From an uncultured Pelagibacteraceae bacterium (GTDB lineage Bacteria > Pseudomonadota > Alphaproteobacteria > Pelagibacterales > Pelagibacteraceae): DNA of 64,000 nucleotides. The stretch spans positions 124,001-188,000 of the forward strand of contig CACMTO010000001.1 in assembly GCA_902616645.1 (NCBI GenBank), in the 5' to 3' direction. The position numbers and the translations under genes were made by a program. Positions 1 through 9,811 of the stretch are shown one piece after another (within the stretch, counting starts at the first letter, position 1; the number at the start of each line of letters is the position of its first letter). The notes below the pieces were generated by a model, which made no database searches, was not told the origin of the DNA, and saw nothing but the letters and a program-made list of their open reading frames with translations.

Positions 1-315
1 TCAATAGTTTTTCACGATGCTTATCAATACTTTGAAAAAAGATTTGGTATAAATATTCTTGGAGCATTTACAGTAAATACGGACGTTATGCCTGGTGCTG
101 AACAATTAGCTGAGATCAGAGAAGTAATTGAACATGATAAAGTGAGTTGTATATTTTCTGAACCTCAATTTAATCCTGATATAATTAAAGCTGTAGCAAA
201 AGATACTAATGTTGCAACAGGTGTTATAGATCCATTAGGAGCTACACTTGATCCGGGAAAAAATTTATATTTTGATTTGATTGGCAACATGTCAAAATCA
301 TTTAAAGGTTGTTAA
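1..315 (+). CDS. znuA: Zinc/metal ABC transporter substrate-binding protein ZnuA-like, C-terminal part (truncated by window start)
   Basis: Frame is open from base 1 (SIVFHDAYQYFEKRFGINILGAFTVNTD...); C-terminus resembles ZnuA (IVDPLGATLDPGKNLYFDLI). Confidence 0.75.
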   Translation, partial: SIVFHDAYQYFEKRFGINILGAFTVNTDVMPGAEQLAEIREVIEHDKVSCIFSEPQFNPDIIKAVAKDTNVATGVIDPLGATLDPGKNLYFDLIGNMSKSFKGC

Positions 316-1088
316 GCTAAAGTCATTTCTATAGGAGTGTGGTCTGATGGCTTTTCTCGTCCTCTAGGATCTTTATTGATATTGATACTTTTAATTTTAT
401 CTATCAGAGAATTTGAAACTAAAAAATGGTCTATTCTCATTCCGTTATTTTTTTGCCAAGCACCTCTCATATAATCCCAAAAAGTATAACCTTCTTTAGT
501 TTCGTTAAAATGTCTATAGACATCATTAAATCCTAAATTAATAATTTCTCTTAATTTTTTTCTTATCTCTAATCTAAACAAGGCATCGTCTTCAAAACTT
601 TTTGGGTTATATACATCTTCCGCTGATGGTATTATATTAAAATCTCCAGCTAAAATAATATTTTGATTTTTTTTATTTAAATTTTTTAATTGTTTAATTA
701 AGTCATTGAGCCATTTTTTTTTATAATCATACTTTTCAGTGTCGACTGGATTACCATTAGGAGTATAAATATTGATTAATTGGATATTTTTTTTCTTATA
801 TTCAATTTCAGCAGAAATTATTCTTGATTGTTTTAATTTATCTTTAATTAGATCTTTTCTGATGTTCTTTAATTTCCCTTTCGAGATAATTGCTACGCCA
901 TTATAACTTTTTTGACCAAATACGTGGCTCTCGTAATCCATAGATGAAAAATCATCATAAGGAAAATTTAAGTCCTCTGTTTTGATTTCCTGCATCATCA
1001 AAATATCAGGCTTATATTTTAAGAGATAACTTTTTATATTTTCAATCCTAGCTCTAACAGAATTTACATTCCATGATGAGATTATCAT
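312..1088 (-). CDS. xthA: Exodeoxyribonuclease III
   Basis: MIISSWNVNSVRARI..., QEIKTED, AGDFNI, SDHTPIEM motifs; start moved to the internal Met at 1088, giving a 4-nt-type overlap with the upstream gene. Confidence 0.92.
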   Translation of the reverse strand: MIISSWNVNSVRARIENIKSYLLKYKPDILMMQEIKTEDLNFPYDDFSSMDYESHVFGQKSYNGVAIISKGKLKNIRKDLIKDKLKQSRIISAEIEYKKKNIQLINIYTPNGNPVDTEKYDYKKKWLNDLIKQLKNLNKKNQNIILAGDFNIIPSAEDVYNPKSFEDDALFRLEIRKKLREIINLGFNDVYRHFNETKEGYTFWDYMRGAWQKNNGMRIDHFLVSNSLIDKIKSININKDPRGREKPSDHTPIEMTLA

Positions 1089-1405
1089 TAAAGTGAAAAG
1101 GAGACACCACAACCACAAGATGACTTGGTTTGTGGATTATTAATCTTAAATTGCTCACCAATTAATTCAGAGACATAATCAACTTCTGATCCTTTAAGTA
1201 AATCTGCTGAAGTTTTATCAATTAAAATATTTTGATAATTTAAATCGTCATCATTTTTTTCTTTGTCAAAAGTAAATTCGTATTGAAAACCCGAGCAACC
1301 ACCACCTTTGATAGCGATTCTAAAAAAAGAGCCTTTATCTTTTTTAGATAAAAGAACATTGATCTGTTTTAGTGCTTTATCGGTAAATTTAATTTCTTTA
1401 ATCAT
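1088..1405 (-). CDS. Iron-sulfur cluster assembly/insertion protein (HesB/IscA/ErpA family)
   Basis: GGGCSGFQYEF and C-terminal SSCGCGVSF cysteine motifs. Confidence 0.92.
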   Translation of the reverse strand: MIKEIKFTDKALKQINVLLSKKDKGSFFRIAIKGGGCSGFQYEFTFDKEKNDDDLNYQNILIDKTSADLLKGSEVDYVSELIGEQFKINNPQTKSSCGCGVSFSL

Positions 1406-1455
1406 AATTGATCACTGGTATTAGTAATATAATACTAAAAATTATATTTTAAAGG

Positions 1456-2574
1456 ATGAAAAATTACTCAAAGTTAGGACTATTCAAAAGCAAAGGTAGA
1501 ATATTTTACGAAACACCCTCAAAATATCGATCTCCATTTCAAAGAGATCGAGATAGAATTATACATAGCGCCTCGTTTAGAAGATTAAAACATAAGACTC
1601 AAGTGTTTGTAAATACAGAGGGTGATCATTATCGAACTCGTATAACGCATTCAATGGAAGTATCTCAAATTGCAAGGTCTATTGCACGTTATCTAAATTT
1701 AAATGAAGACTTAGCTGAAACTCTTAGTCTTACTCACGATTTAGGTCACACACCTTTTGGACATGCAGGAGAGGATGCATTAAATGAATGTATGGAAAAT
1801 TATGGAGGTTTTGATCATAATTTTCAAACTGTTAGAATTGTAATGTTTTTAGAAAATAAATATTTAAGTTTTAATGGTTTAAATCTGACCATTGAAACAT
1901 TAGAAGGTTTGTTGAAACATAATGGTCCAGTTAATAATTTAGATTTATTAGATAATTTAGTTGGCGTAAAAAAGTTTAAGAATTTTATAAATTTTAAAAC
2001 TTTTCCTTTTTTAGAAGCTCAGATTTCTGCAATATCTGATGATATTGCTTATAATAATCATGACATTCAAGATGGATTAAACGCAAATTTGTTTAAACTA
2101 GAAGAGTTAGTCGAAATTAATTTTTTTAAAGAAATTTTTAAAAAATACAAGAATAAGATTAATAAACAAAATTATAAAATTGCGGTATACCAGATAATAA
2201 GAGACTCAATAAATTTAATGATAAAAGATTTAATAAATAATACGAAAAATAATATCAAATATTATAAAATAAATTCATTAAAAGACATCAATAAGACATC
2301 AGATCTTATTGTTGATTTTTCTGATAAAATTAAACTATCTGACAATGAAATAAAATTTTTTTTAAAATTAAAAATGTATAATAATAAAAAAGTACTTGCA
2401 AAAAATAATAAAGGAAAATTGATTATAAAAAAATTATTTAATAAAATAAGTAAAAACCCAGAAAAATTTATTTCAAAAAATCAATTCTCTAATGATAAAT
2501 TTAGAGGAATTTCAGATTTTATATCAGGAATGACAGATAGATATGCAATTAAACTTTACAATAATATAAAATGA
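1456..2574 (+). CDS. dgt: Deoxyguanosinetriphosphate triphosphohydrolase-like protein
   Basis: HD-domain motifs TRITHSMEVSQIAR and THDLGHTPFGHAGE. Confidence 0.92.
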   Translation: MKNYSKLGLFKSKGRIFYETPSKYRSPFQRDRDRIIHSASFRRLKHKTQVFVNTEGDHYRTRITHSMEVSQIARSIARYLNLNEDLAETLSLTHDLGHTPFGHAGEDALNECMENYGGFDHNFQTVRIVMFLENKYLSFNGLNLTIETLEGLLKHNGPVNNLDLLDNLVGVKKFKNFINFKTFPFLEAQISAISDDIAYNNHDIQDGLNANLFKLEELVEINFFKEIFKKYKNKINKQNYKIAVYQIIRDSINLMIKDLINNTKNNIKYYKINSLKDINKTSDLIVDFSDKIKLSDNEIKFFLKLKMYNNKKVLAKNNKGKLIIKKLFNKISKNPEKFISKNQFSNDKFRGISDFISGMTDRYAIKLYNNIK

Positions 2575-4304
2575 ATATTTTTGATCAATTGTTAGAAAAA
2601 ATAAAAATTACTTTATTAGAGTTATCTAAAAAAAATAATTTGATTTTACCCGATAATTTAAATGGAATAACAGCTGAGATACCTCCACCAAAATTTGATT
2701 GTGATATTTCAACTAATGCCGCTATGTTTTTATCAAAAATAAATAAAAAATCCCCAATGGACTTAGCTAAGGAATTAATTACTCCATTAAAAGAAAAGGA
2801 TGATTTAATAGAGGATATATCAATTGTAAAACCAGGTTTTATTAATGTTAAATATAAAACTATTTTTTGGACAAATTTTCTTAATGAAATAATTAAAAAT
2901 TCTAAAACTTTTGGAATTAATAAAAAAGAAGAAAAGAGTAACTATCTAATAGAATTCGTATCAGCTAACCCCACTGGCCCTCTCCATGTAGGTCATTGTA
3001 GAGGTGCTATTTTGGGTGATGTGATTGCTAATATTTTAATATTTAACAATCATAAAGTAACAAAAGAATATTATATAAACGATTACGGAAATCAGATTAA
3101 AAATTTTACTAAGTCTGTTTATTATAGAATTAGAGAAATTATTTTTAATGAGCCTTTCCCTTTAGAAGACGAAGACCTTTACCCTGGAGATTATTTAATA
3201 AACTTTGCGAATAATATAATTAATTCAAATAAGAAATTAAAATTTGAAAATTTTGAAAAAATATATGAAGAATTGACAGTCTTATCAGTAAATGAGGCTT
3301 TAAAACTAATTAAAGAAAATCTTAAAACTCTAGGCATCATCCACGATAATTTCATTAGTGAAAAAGATTTAGTTTTAAATGGAGAAGTTGAAAAAGTCAT
3401 TGATTATCTAAAAAAGAATAAATTTGTTTATAAAGGAAAAATTAAGGCTCCATCCTATGAAGGAAGTCAAAATTGGGTAGAACGTGAACAATTACTTTTT
3501 AGATCATCTGATTTTGGTGATGATAAGGATCGTTCTTTACAAAAAACTGATGGTAGTTGGACTTATTTTGCAAGCGATGTAGCTTATCACAAAAATAAAT
3601 TAGATAGAAAATATGATTATTTAATTAATATATTAGGATCTGATCATGCTGGATATATAAAAAGAATATCTTCCTCAGTCGAAGCTTTATCAAACTCAAG
3701 CGAAAAAATAATTTGTAAAGTAAGTCAACTTGTAAAACTTATAAAGAATAAAAAACCATTTAAAATGTCAAAAAGAAAAGGTGACTATATCACTTTAGAT
3801 GATTTGATTAATGAAGTAGGTAAGGATGCAACGAGATTTATTATGTTAAGTCGTAGTAGTGATGTTGAATTAGATTTTGATTTTGATGAAATAATTAAAA
3901 AAACTAAAGATAATCCACTTTATTACGTCCAGTATGGATATGCTAGAATAGCTTCAGTTTTTAGAAATACTAATAATAATATAAATTCGGATTTTAATAC
4001 CATTAAAAATAATTTTAAATATACAGATGACGAAATTAAAATTCTCAAAAAATTATCTGAGTGGCCAAAATGTATTGATACCTCTTGTAGTAAGTTAGAG
4101 CCACATAGGATACCGACTTATTTACATGAGCTTGCATCTCTGTTTCATTCGTATTGGAATTTGGGTAGAGACAATCCAAAGAAAAGATTTATTGATGAAA
4201 AAAAACAAATTTCAGATGACAAATTAATTTTTTTAAAAGCTATTTCAAATGTGATTAAGACTGGAATGAATATCATTGGCGCCTCTACACCTGAAAAAAT
4301 GTGA
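2571..4304 (+). CDS. argS: Arginyl-tRNA synthetase
   Basis: SANPTGPLHVGHCRGA (HIGH-type), FKMSKRKG (KMSKS-type). Confidence 0.96.
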   Translation: MNIFDQLLEKIKITLLELSKKNNLILPDNLNGITAEIPPPKFDCDISTNAAMFLSKINKKSPMDLAKELITPLKEKDDLIEDISIVKPGFINVKYKTIFWTNFLNEIIKNSKTFGINKKEEKSNYLIEFVSANPTGPLHVGHCRGAILGDVIANILIFNNHKVTKEYYINDYGNQIKNFTKSVYYRIREIIFNEPFPLEDEDLYPGDYLINFANNIINSNKKLKFENFEKIYEELTVLSVNEALKLIKENLKTLGIIHDNFISEKDLVLNGEVEKVIDYLKKNKFVYKGKIKAPSYEGSQNWVEREQLLFRSSDFGDDKDRSLQKTDGSWTYFASDVAYHKNKLDRKYDYLINILGSDHAGYIKRISSSVEALSNSSEKIICKVSQLVKLIKNKKPFKMSKRKGDYITLDDLINEVGKDATRFIMLSRSSDVELDFDFDEIIKKTKDNPLYYVQYGYARIASVFRNTNNNINSDFNTIKNNFKYTDDEIKILKKLSEWPKCIDTSCSKLEPHRIPTYLHELASLFHSYWNLGRDNPKKRFIDEKKQISDDKLIFLKAISNVIKTGMNIIGASTPEKM

Positions 4305-4570
4305 TGATAAAAGAAATTAAATATTTCATTTTTATCTTGATAATTCTTCTATTTATTTTTTTTACAGGAAAATATTATTTCTCTGACATGAATAAAAAAA
4401 AATCTTATAGGTCATTTAATGAAATAGACAAAAAAATAAAGGTTTATTCAAAAAAAATACCAATACTTGAGGATGATACTAAAGATATTATTGAATATGT
4501 TGAACAATCAAATACCAAAAAAAAGAAAAAATTTAATTTTTGGAAATTATTAGAGACAGATGAAAAATAG
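4301..4570 (+). CDS. Small membrane-anchored hypothetical protein between argS and nagZ
   Basis: One N-terminal TM segment; overlaps both neighbours by a few nt. Confidence 0.6.
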   Translation: MMIKEIKYFIFILIILLFIFFTGKYYFSDMNKKKSYRSFNEIDKKIKVYSKKIPILEDDTKDIIEYVEQSNTKKKKKFNFWKLLETDEK

Positions 4571-5507
4571 AAGATCATTTATAGTTGGCATAAAATCAAT
4601 ACGTCTTTTGTCAAAAGAAATATCCTTTTTAAAAAAATATAAACCCTGGGGTGTAATTTTATTTAGTAGAAATATTAAAAACATACAGCAGACTATAAAA
4701 TTAACTACATCTATAAGAAAAATATTTAATGATAATAACTATCCAATTTTGATTGATCAAGAAGGCGGACGTATAAACAGACTAGATAATATAATTTCTT
4801 TCGATAATTTGACCTCAGAATATTTTGGCAAAAGATTTAAAAAAAATTTTAAAGAATTTGTTTTCATTTATAAATTGTTTATTGACAAAACATCATATTT
4901 ATTAAAATCTCTAGGTATAAATATAAATACTGTTCCAGTTTTAGATTTAAGAATCAAAAATGCCTCTAACGTTATTGGGGACAGATCGTTTTCGAATAAT
5001 CCTAAAATTGTCTCTATTATTGGTGATTATTGCATCAAAAATTTTCATAAAAATGGCATTGGAACAGTAATAAAACACATTCCAGGTCATGGTCTATCTA
5101 AAGTCGATAGTCATCATTTTACACCAACTATTGATAAGAATATTAAATATTTAAACAAGAAAGATTTTTTTCCATTCAAAAACAAAAAATCTTTTTTTGC
5201 TATGACTGCACATATAATTTTTAAAAAGATTGATGCTGTAAATACTGTTACTCACTCAAAAAAATTAATTAAATTAATTAGAAATAAAATCGGATTTAAA
5301 AAAATTCTGATATCAGATGACTTGTCAATGAAAAGTCTTAAAGGAGACTTAAAGAAAAATACAATTAATACGTTTAAATCTGGTTGTAATATCGCATTAC
5401 ATTGTAATGGAAATTATAGAGAGATGCTGATTGTTGGAAAAAATTCACCAATTATTAATAAATTTATTATTAAAAAAACATCACAATTTTATAAAATTTT
5501 AGGCTAA
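4560..5507 (+). CDS. nagZ: Beta-N-acetylhexosaminidase (GH3)
   Basis: DQEGGRINRL, KHIPGHGLSKVDSHH, SDDLSMK motifs. Confidence 0.9.
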   Translation: MKNRRSFIVGIKSIRLLSKEISFLKKYKPWGVILFSRNIKNIQQTIKLTTSIRKIFNDNNYPILIDQEGGRINRLDNIISFDNLTSEYFGKRFKKNFKEFVFIYKLFIDKTSYLLKSLGININTVPVLDLRIKNASNVIGDRSFSNNPKIVSIIGDYCIKNFHKNGIGTVIKHIPGHGLSKVDSHHFTPTIDKNIKYLNKKDFFPFKNKKSFFAMTAHIIFKKIDAVNTVTHSKKLIKLIRNKIGFKKILISDDLSMKSLKGDLKKNTINTFKSGCNIALHCNGNYREMLIVGKNSPIINKFIIKKTSQFYKILG

Positions 5508-5516
5508 TATTTCTTA

Positions 5517-6257
5517 ATGTTAAAAAATGATTCTGAATTGTTTAAAGTGGAAATTGATAATTATAATGGGCCACTTGAAGTATTATTAGACCTTGCTAAA
5601 GCACAAAAAGTAAATTTAGAAGATATTTCAATCACAAAATTAGCTGATCAGTTTCATGAGTTTATTACAAAAGAGAAAAATTTAAATTTAGAAATTGCTT
5701 CAGAGTACTTATTAATGGCAACATGGTTGGCTTATCTGAAATCAAAATTACTATTACCAGGTGATCCAGAAGAGGAATTTAAAGTTCAAGAAGTCGCTGA
5801 AAAATTAAAATTACAATTAAAAAAATTAGAACTTATAAGACTATTATCTGAACAAATGTTAAAAAGGAAAAGGTTAGGTAGAGAAATAAGAATAAGAGGA
5901 ATGAAGGCTGGGTTAAAACCAATTTATAATAGTGAGTATAAATTAAATTTATATGAATTATTGAAAACATATTCAAGAATTTTGATGATAAAAGATTTTC
6001 AAAGAGTAAGTATTCCTAAATTACCTGTCATGACGACAGAAGAAGGTATAAAGGTTATAAAAAACTTTTTTGGTAAATTAATGGACTGGAAAAAATTGGA
6101 TGATTTAATACCGAAAAATTTTAAAGATGGATCAAAATATAAAAAAACAGGAAAAGCAGGTGTTTTTGCTGGATCGTTAGAACTCGCTAAAGAAGGTAAC
6201 ATAAAGATTAAACAAGAAAATTTATTTGAAGATATTTTTATAAAAGAAATTAAATGA
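5517..6257 (+). CDS. scpA: Segregation and condensation protein A
   Basis: YNGPLEVLLDLAKAQKVNLEDISI; adjacent to scpB. Confidence 0.92.
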   Translation: MLKNDSELFKVEIDNYNGPLEVLLDLAKAQKVNLEDISITKLADQFHEFITKEKNLNLEIASEYLLMATWLAYLKSKLLLPGDPEEEFKVQEVAEKLKLQLKKLELIRLLSEQMLKRKRLGREIRIRGMKAGLKPIYNSEYKLNLYELLKTYSRILMIKDFQRVSIPKLPVMTTEEGIKVIKNFFGKLMDWKKLDDLIPKNFKDGSKYKKTGKAGVFAGSLELAKEGNIKIKQENLFEDIFIKEIK

Positions 6258-6955
6258 TTAAAAAGAAAATTAAAAAAAAAAATAATATTATAAATTTTCC
6301 AACTAATTTGTCCTCTATAGAAAAAGAAATTGAAGCTATAATTTTTGCTGCTGCTGAGCCATTAACTATTGATACAATTGAAAGTAAGATTTCAAAAAAA
6401 ACCGATGTTGAAAAAGTTTTAAAAAAATTACAATCTGAATACTCATCTCGAGGAATAAATTTAGTGTGCATATCAAAAAAATGGTCTTTTAGAACTTCAC
6501 CTCATTTATCTAATTTGATGATACACGAAAAAACAATTGAAAAAAAATTATCTAAAGCAGCAATAGAGACATTAGCTATAATTGTATATCACCAACCAGT
6601 AACTAGAGTTGAGATTGAAGAAATAAGAGGAGTGGCCTTTGGAACTAATACATTAGAGATATTAATGGAATTAAATTGGGTGAAGCCTGGTGGGAGAAAA
6701 GATATTCCTGGAAAGCCGATTTTATATGTTACAACTGATGACTTTCTCAGTCATTTTAATTTACAAAAACTATCGGATCTTCCAACTGTAGATGAACTTG
6801 GGGCTGCTGGCTTGATTGATAATACCAATATAGATAGTGCAATTTTTGGAACTGGAAAATTTTATAGAGAAAAACAGGATGATAAAAAAGATGATATTTA
6901 TTCAAATATTGATGAAATGTTGCACAGCACTCTAGATTCTGAAGAAAATAAATAA
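6254..6955 (+). CDS. scpB: Segregation and condensation protein B
   Basis: ETLAIIVYHQPVTRVEIEEIRGV motif. Confidence 0.92.
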   Translation: MIKKKIKKKNNIINFPTNLSSIEKEIEAIIFAAAEPLTIDTIESKISKKTDVEKVLKKLQSEYSSRGINLVCISKKWSFRTSPHLSNLMIHEKTIEKKLSKAAIETLAIIVYHQPVTRVEIEEIRGVAFGTNTLEILMELNWVKPGGRKDIPGKPILYVTTDDFLSHFNLQKLSDLPTVDELGAAGLIDNTNIDSAIFGTGKFYREKQDDKKDDIYSNIDEMLHSTLDSEENK

Positions 6956-6984
6956 ATCATAAATTAAAATTAGATAAAAAAAAG

Positions 6985-7012
6985 ATACTTTTAAATTATT
7001 AATAAAAAGTAT
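6985..7012. promoter_or_regulatory. Perfect 8-bp inverted repeat ATACTTTT-N12-AAAAGTAT upstream of tatA
   Basis: Read directly; either a weak hairpin after scpB or an operator for tatABC. Confidence 0.35.
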
Positions 7013-7023
7013 ATAAGTTGATT

Positions 7024-7224
7024 ATGAGCATTGGAATTTGGCAGATAGCTATTGTAGTTATACTTGTTGTATTATTATTTGGAAGAGGCAAAATATCAAG
7101 CCTAATGGGAGATGTAGCAAAAGGTATAAAAAGTTTTAAGAAGGGAATGGCCTCAGATACTACTGAGGACAACGAGCCAAAAAATATTTCTGACGAAAAT
7201 CAAGATTCAAATAAAAAAGAATAA
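7024..7224 (+). CDS. tatA: Sec-independent translocase TatA
   Basis: [24 protein letters not shown]...; ATG at 7024 preferred over the listed TTG at 7018. Confidence 0.92.
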   Translation: MSIGIWQIAIVVILVVLLFGRGKISSLMGDVAKGIKSFKKGMASDTTEDNEPKNISDENQDSNKKE

Positions 7225-7229
7225 ATCAC

Positions 7230-7439
7230 ATGCCTACAATTGGTTGGTTTGAGATTTTAATAATTGTTGCAATCGCAATTATTGTTCTTGGACCAAAAGA
7301 TTTTCCAATTATGCTAAAAAAGGTTGGTTCGTGGATAGGAACAGCAAAAAGATATATCAATAACATCCAAAGCGAAGTTTCAAATATTGATATTGATGAA
7401 AATGAAATAGAAAATAAAAAAGAAAAAAAAGATGAGTAG
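7230..7439 (+). CDS. tatB: Sec-independent translocase TatB
   Basis: IGWFEILIIVAIAIIVLGPKDFP; between tatA and tatC. Confidence 0.88.
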   Translation: MPTIGWFEILIIVAIAIIVLGPKDFPIMLKKVGSWIGTAKRYINNIQSEVSNIDIDENEIENKKEKKDE

Positions 7440-8202
7440 TGATGATCAAGATACTAGTTTTACAAGTCATTTAGTAGAACTCAGAAAAAGACTAATACAC
7501 ACGTTAATTTTTCTTTTTATATTTTTTATTGGATGTTATTTTTTTGCAGAACATTTATACGGTTTTTTAGTTGAGCCTTTCGCTAAAGCAGTAAAAGATG
7601 ACGGGTCTAACAGAAGATTAATTTTTACAGCTCTGCAGGAAACTTTTTTAACATATCTAAAGATTTCTTTTTTTACAGCTTTCTTTGTCACCTTTCCTTT
7701 TATGCTAACTCAATTATGGAAGTTTATTGCACCAGGTCTTTATAAACATGAAAAAATAGCAATTTTACCCTACTTAATACTAACCCCAATTTTGTTTTTT
7801 CTCGGTGGAATGTTGGTTTATTATTTAATAATGCCATTAGCTATAAAATTTTTTATTTCATTCGAGAGCTCTGGTTTATCGACTAGTCTGCCAATCCAAT
7901 TAGAAGCGAAAGTAAATGAATATCTTTCATTAGTAATGAAACTAATTTTTGCATTCGGAATAAGTTTTCAGTTACCTGTCGTGTTAAGTTTGCTAGCAAG
8001 AGTAGGATTAGTTGATTCTATTTTTTTAAAAAAGAGAAGAAAGTATGTTGTTGTAATAATATTTACAGCAGCAGCATTGTTGACACCACCTGATCCAATT
8101 ACACAAATTGGCTTAGCCATACCATTATTAATCTTATATGAATTATCTATTTTTTCTGTAAAGTTTATAGAGAATAAAGATTTAAAAAATTTTGATGCAT
8201 AA
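7432..8202 (+). CDS. tatC: Sec-independent translocase TatC
   Basis: SHLVELRKRLI; TTPPDPITQ-like C-terminal motif. Confidence 0.95.
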   Translation: MSSDDQDTSFTSHLVELRKRLIHTLIFLFIFFIGCYFFAEHLYGFLVEPFAKAVKDDGSNRRLIFTALQETFLTYLKISFFTAFFVTFPFMLTQLWKFIAPGLYKHEKIAILPYLILTPILFFLGGMLVYYLIMPLAIKFFISFESSGLSTSLPIQLEAKVNEYLSLVMKLIFAFGISFQLPVVLSLLARVGLVDSIFLKKRRKYVVVIIFTAAALLTPPDPITQIGLAIPLLILYELSIFSVKFIENKDLKNFDA

Positions 8203-9454
8203 TTTAAAAGACATTAGAAAGAATTTTGATAATTTTAAAAAAAAATTAGAAAAAAGATCTATAGACATAGATTTTGAAAAACTTAAAAATCTAGATTCGC
8301 AAAATAGAGATTTAATTCAAAAAAAGGAAATTTTAGAAAGAGAGAAAAAAGAAATTTCAAAATCTAAAAATAAATCTCTTTTTTCTAAATCAAAAGAAAT
8401 TTCATTATCAATAGATGAAATATCAAAAAAACAAAAAATAGTTAAATTTGATTTAGATGAAATTTTATCTAATATACCAAATATTCTTCACCCAGATGTT
8501 CCTATTGGCAAAGATGAAAATGATAATATTGAAGTTTTAAAATCAGGTAAATTACCAAAATTTGCTTTTACCCCAAAGTCTCACTACGAATTAGGAGAAA
8601 ATCTTGGTATGCTAGATTTTGATCTTGCTACTAAAACAACTGGATCAAGATTTGTATTTGTAAAAGATAAATTAGCTCTTCTAGAAAGAGCTCTTTCAAA
8701 TTTTATGTTAGATTTACATGTTACAAAGAATGGTTATAAAGAAATTTCACCACCATTGTTAGCTTCTGAGAGTACTATGTTTGGCACAGGCCAACTTCCA
8801 AAGTTTGAAAATGATCAATTTGAAATTAAATTTGATGATGCTAATGAGAGAAAATTTTTAATTCCTACAGCAGAAGTTATTTTAACTAATATTGTAAGGG
8901 ATAAAATTATAGATCATAAGAAACTTCCTATGAGATTTGTAGCATCGACACCGTGTTTTAGAAAGGAAGCAGGAAGCTATGGTAAAGATACTAAGGGAAT
9001 GATTAGACAACACCAATTCTACAAAGTTGAAATGGTAAGTATAGTTGAACAAGAAAAATGTTTAGATGAACTTGAAAGAATGACTAATTGCGCAACTGAC
9101 ATTCTAGAACTTTTAGAACTACCCTACAGAAAAATAATTTTATGTAGTGGAGATATAGGTTTTAGTGCAGAAAAAACTTATGATTTAGAAGTTTGGATAC
9201 CCTCAGAAAATAGATACAGGGAAATTTCTTCTTGTTCATCTTGTGCTACATTTCAAGCAATTAGAATGAAAGCTAGATATAAGAGTCAAAATAACGAAAC
9301 TCTCTATTTAGGCACTTTAAATGGCAGTGGTTTAGCGATAGGGAGAACTTTAATTGCCATTCTAGAAAATTATCAAGAAAAGGATGGCTCAATAAAGATC
9401 CCAAAAATATTGAGACCCTATATGAATAATTTAGAAAAAATTTCACTCAATTAA
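8192..9454 (+). CDS. serS: Seryl-tRNA synthetase
   Basis: Class II motifs FRKEAGSYGKDTKGMIRQHQF and GSGLAIGRT. Confidence 0.96.
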   Translation: MMHNLKDIRKNFDNFKKKLEKRSIDIDFEKLKNLDSQNRDLIQKKEILEREKKEISKSKNKSLFSKSKEISLSIDEISKKQKIVKFDLDEILSNIPNILHPDVPIGKDENDNIEVLKSGKLPKFAFTPKSHYELGENLGMLDFDLATKTTGSRFVFVKDKLALLERALSNFMLDLHVTKNGYKEISPPLLASESTMFGTGQLPKFENDQFEIKFDDANERKFLIPTAEVILTNIVRDKIIDHKKLPMRFVASTPCFRKEAGSYGKDTKGMIRQHQFYKVEMVSIVEQEKCLDELERMTNCATDILELLELPYRKIILCSGDIGFSAEKTYDLEVWIPSENRYREISSCSSCATFQAIRMKARYKSQNNETLYLGTLNGSGLAIGRTLIAILENYQEKDGSIKIPKILRPYMNNLEKISLN

Positions 9455-9507
9455 AGTTGTTTTAGTTGTTTAGATAGTATAAAAATTCTGTTTTATTTAG
9501 GAGTTTT

Positions 9508-9795
9508 ATGGAAAGTTCAGGAATAGGTCAATTTATACCTTTAATACTAATTTTTGTTATCTTCTACTTTTTCTTGATTAGACCACAACAAAAAAAAGTT
9601 AAAGAGCATAAAGCAATGGTAGAAAATCTTAAAAAGGGTGACAAAGTAGTCACTTCTGGTGGAATTACTGGAACTATTATAAGAATAGTTGACAATGATA
9701 AAGTAGAGATTGAAATTGCAGACAATGTAACTGTTGAGGTTATCAGAGGTACTGGTATTCAAAGTTTAATGAATTCCCAAGAAATAAAAAAATAA
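9508..9795 (+). CDS. yajC: Preprotein translocase subunit YajC
   Basis: FYFFLIRPQQKKVKEHKAM...GDKVVTSGGITG. Confidence 0.95.
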   Translation: MESSGIGQFIPLILIFVIFYFFLIRPQQKKVKEHKAMVENLKKGDKVVTSGGITGTIIRIVDNDKVEIEIADNVTVEVIRGTGIQSLMNSQEIKK

Positions 9796-9811
9796 ATTTT
9801 GTTGAAATAAA

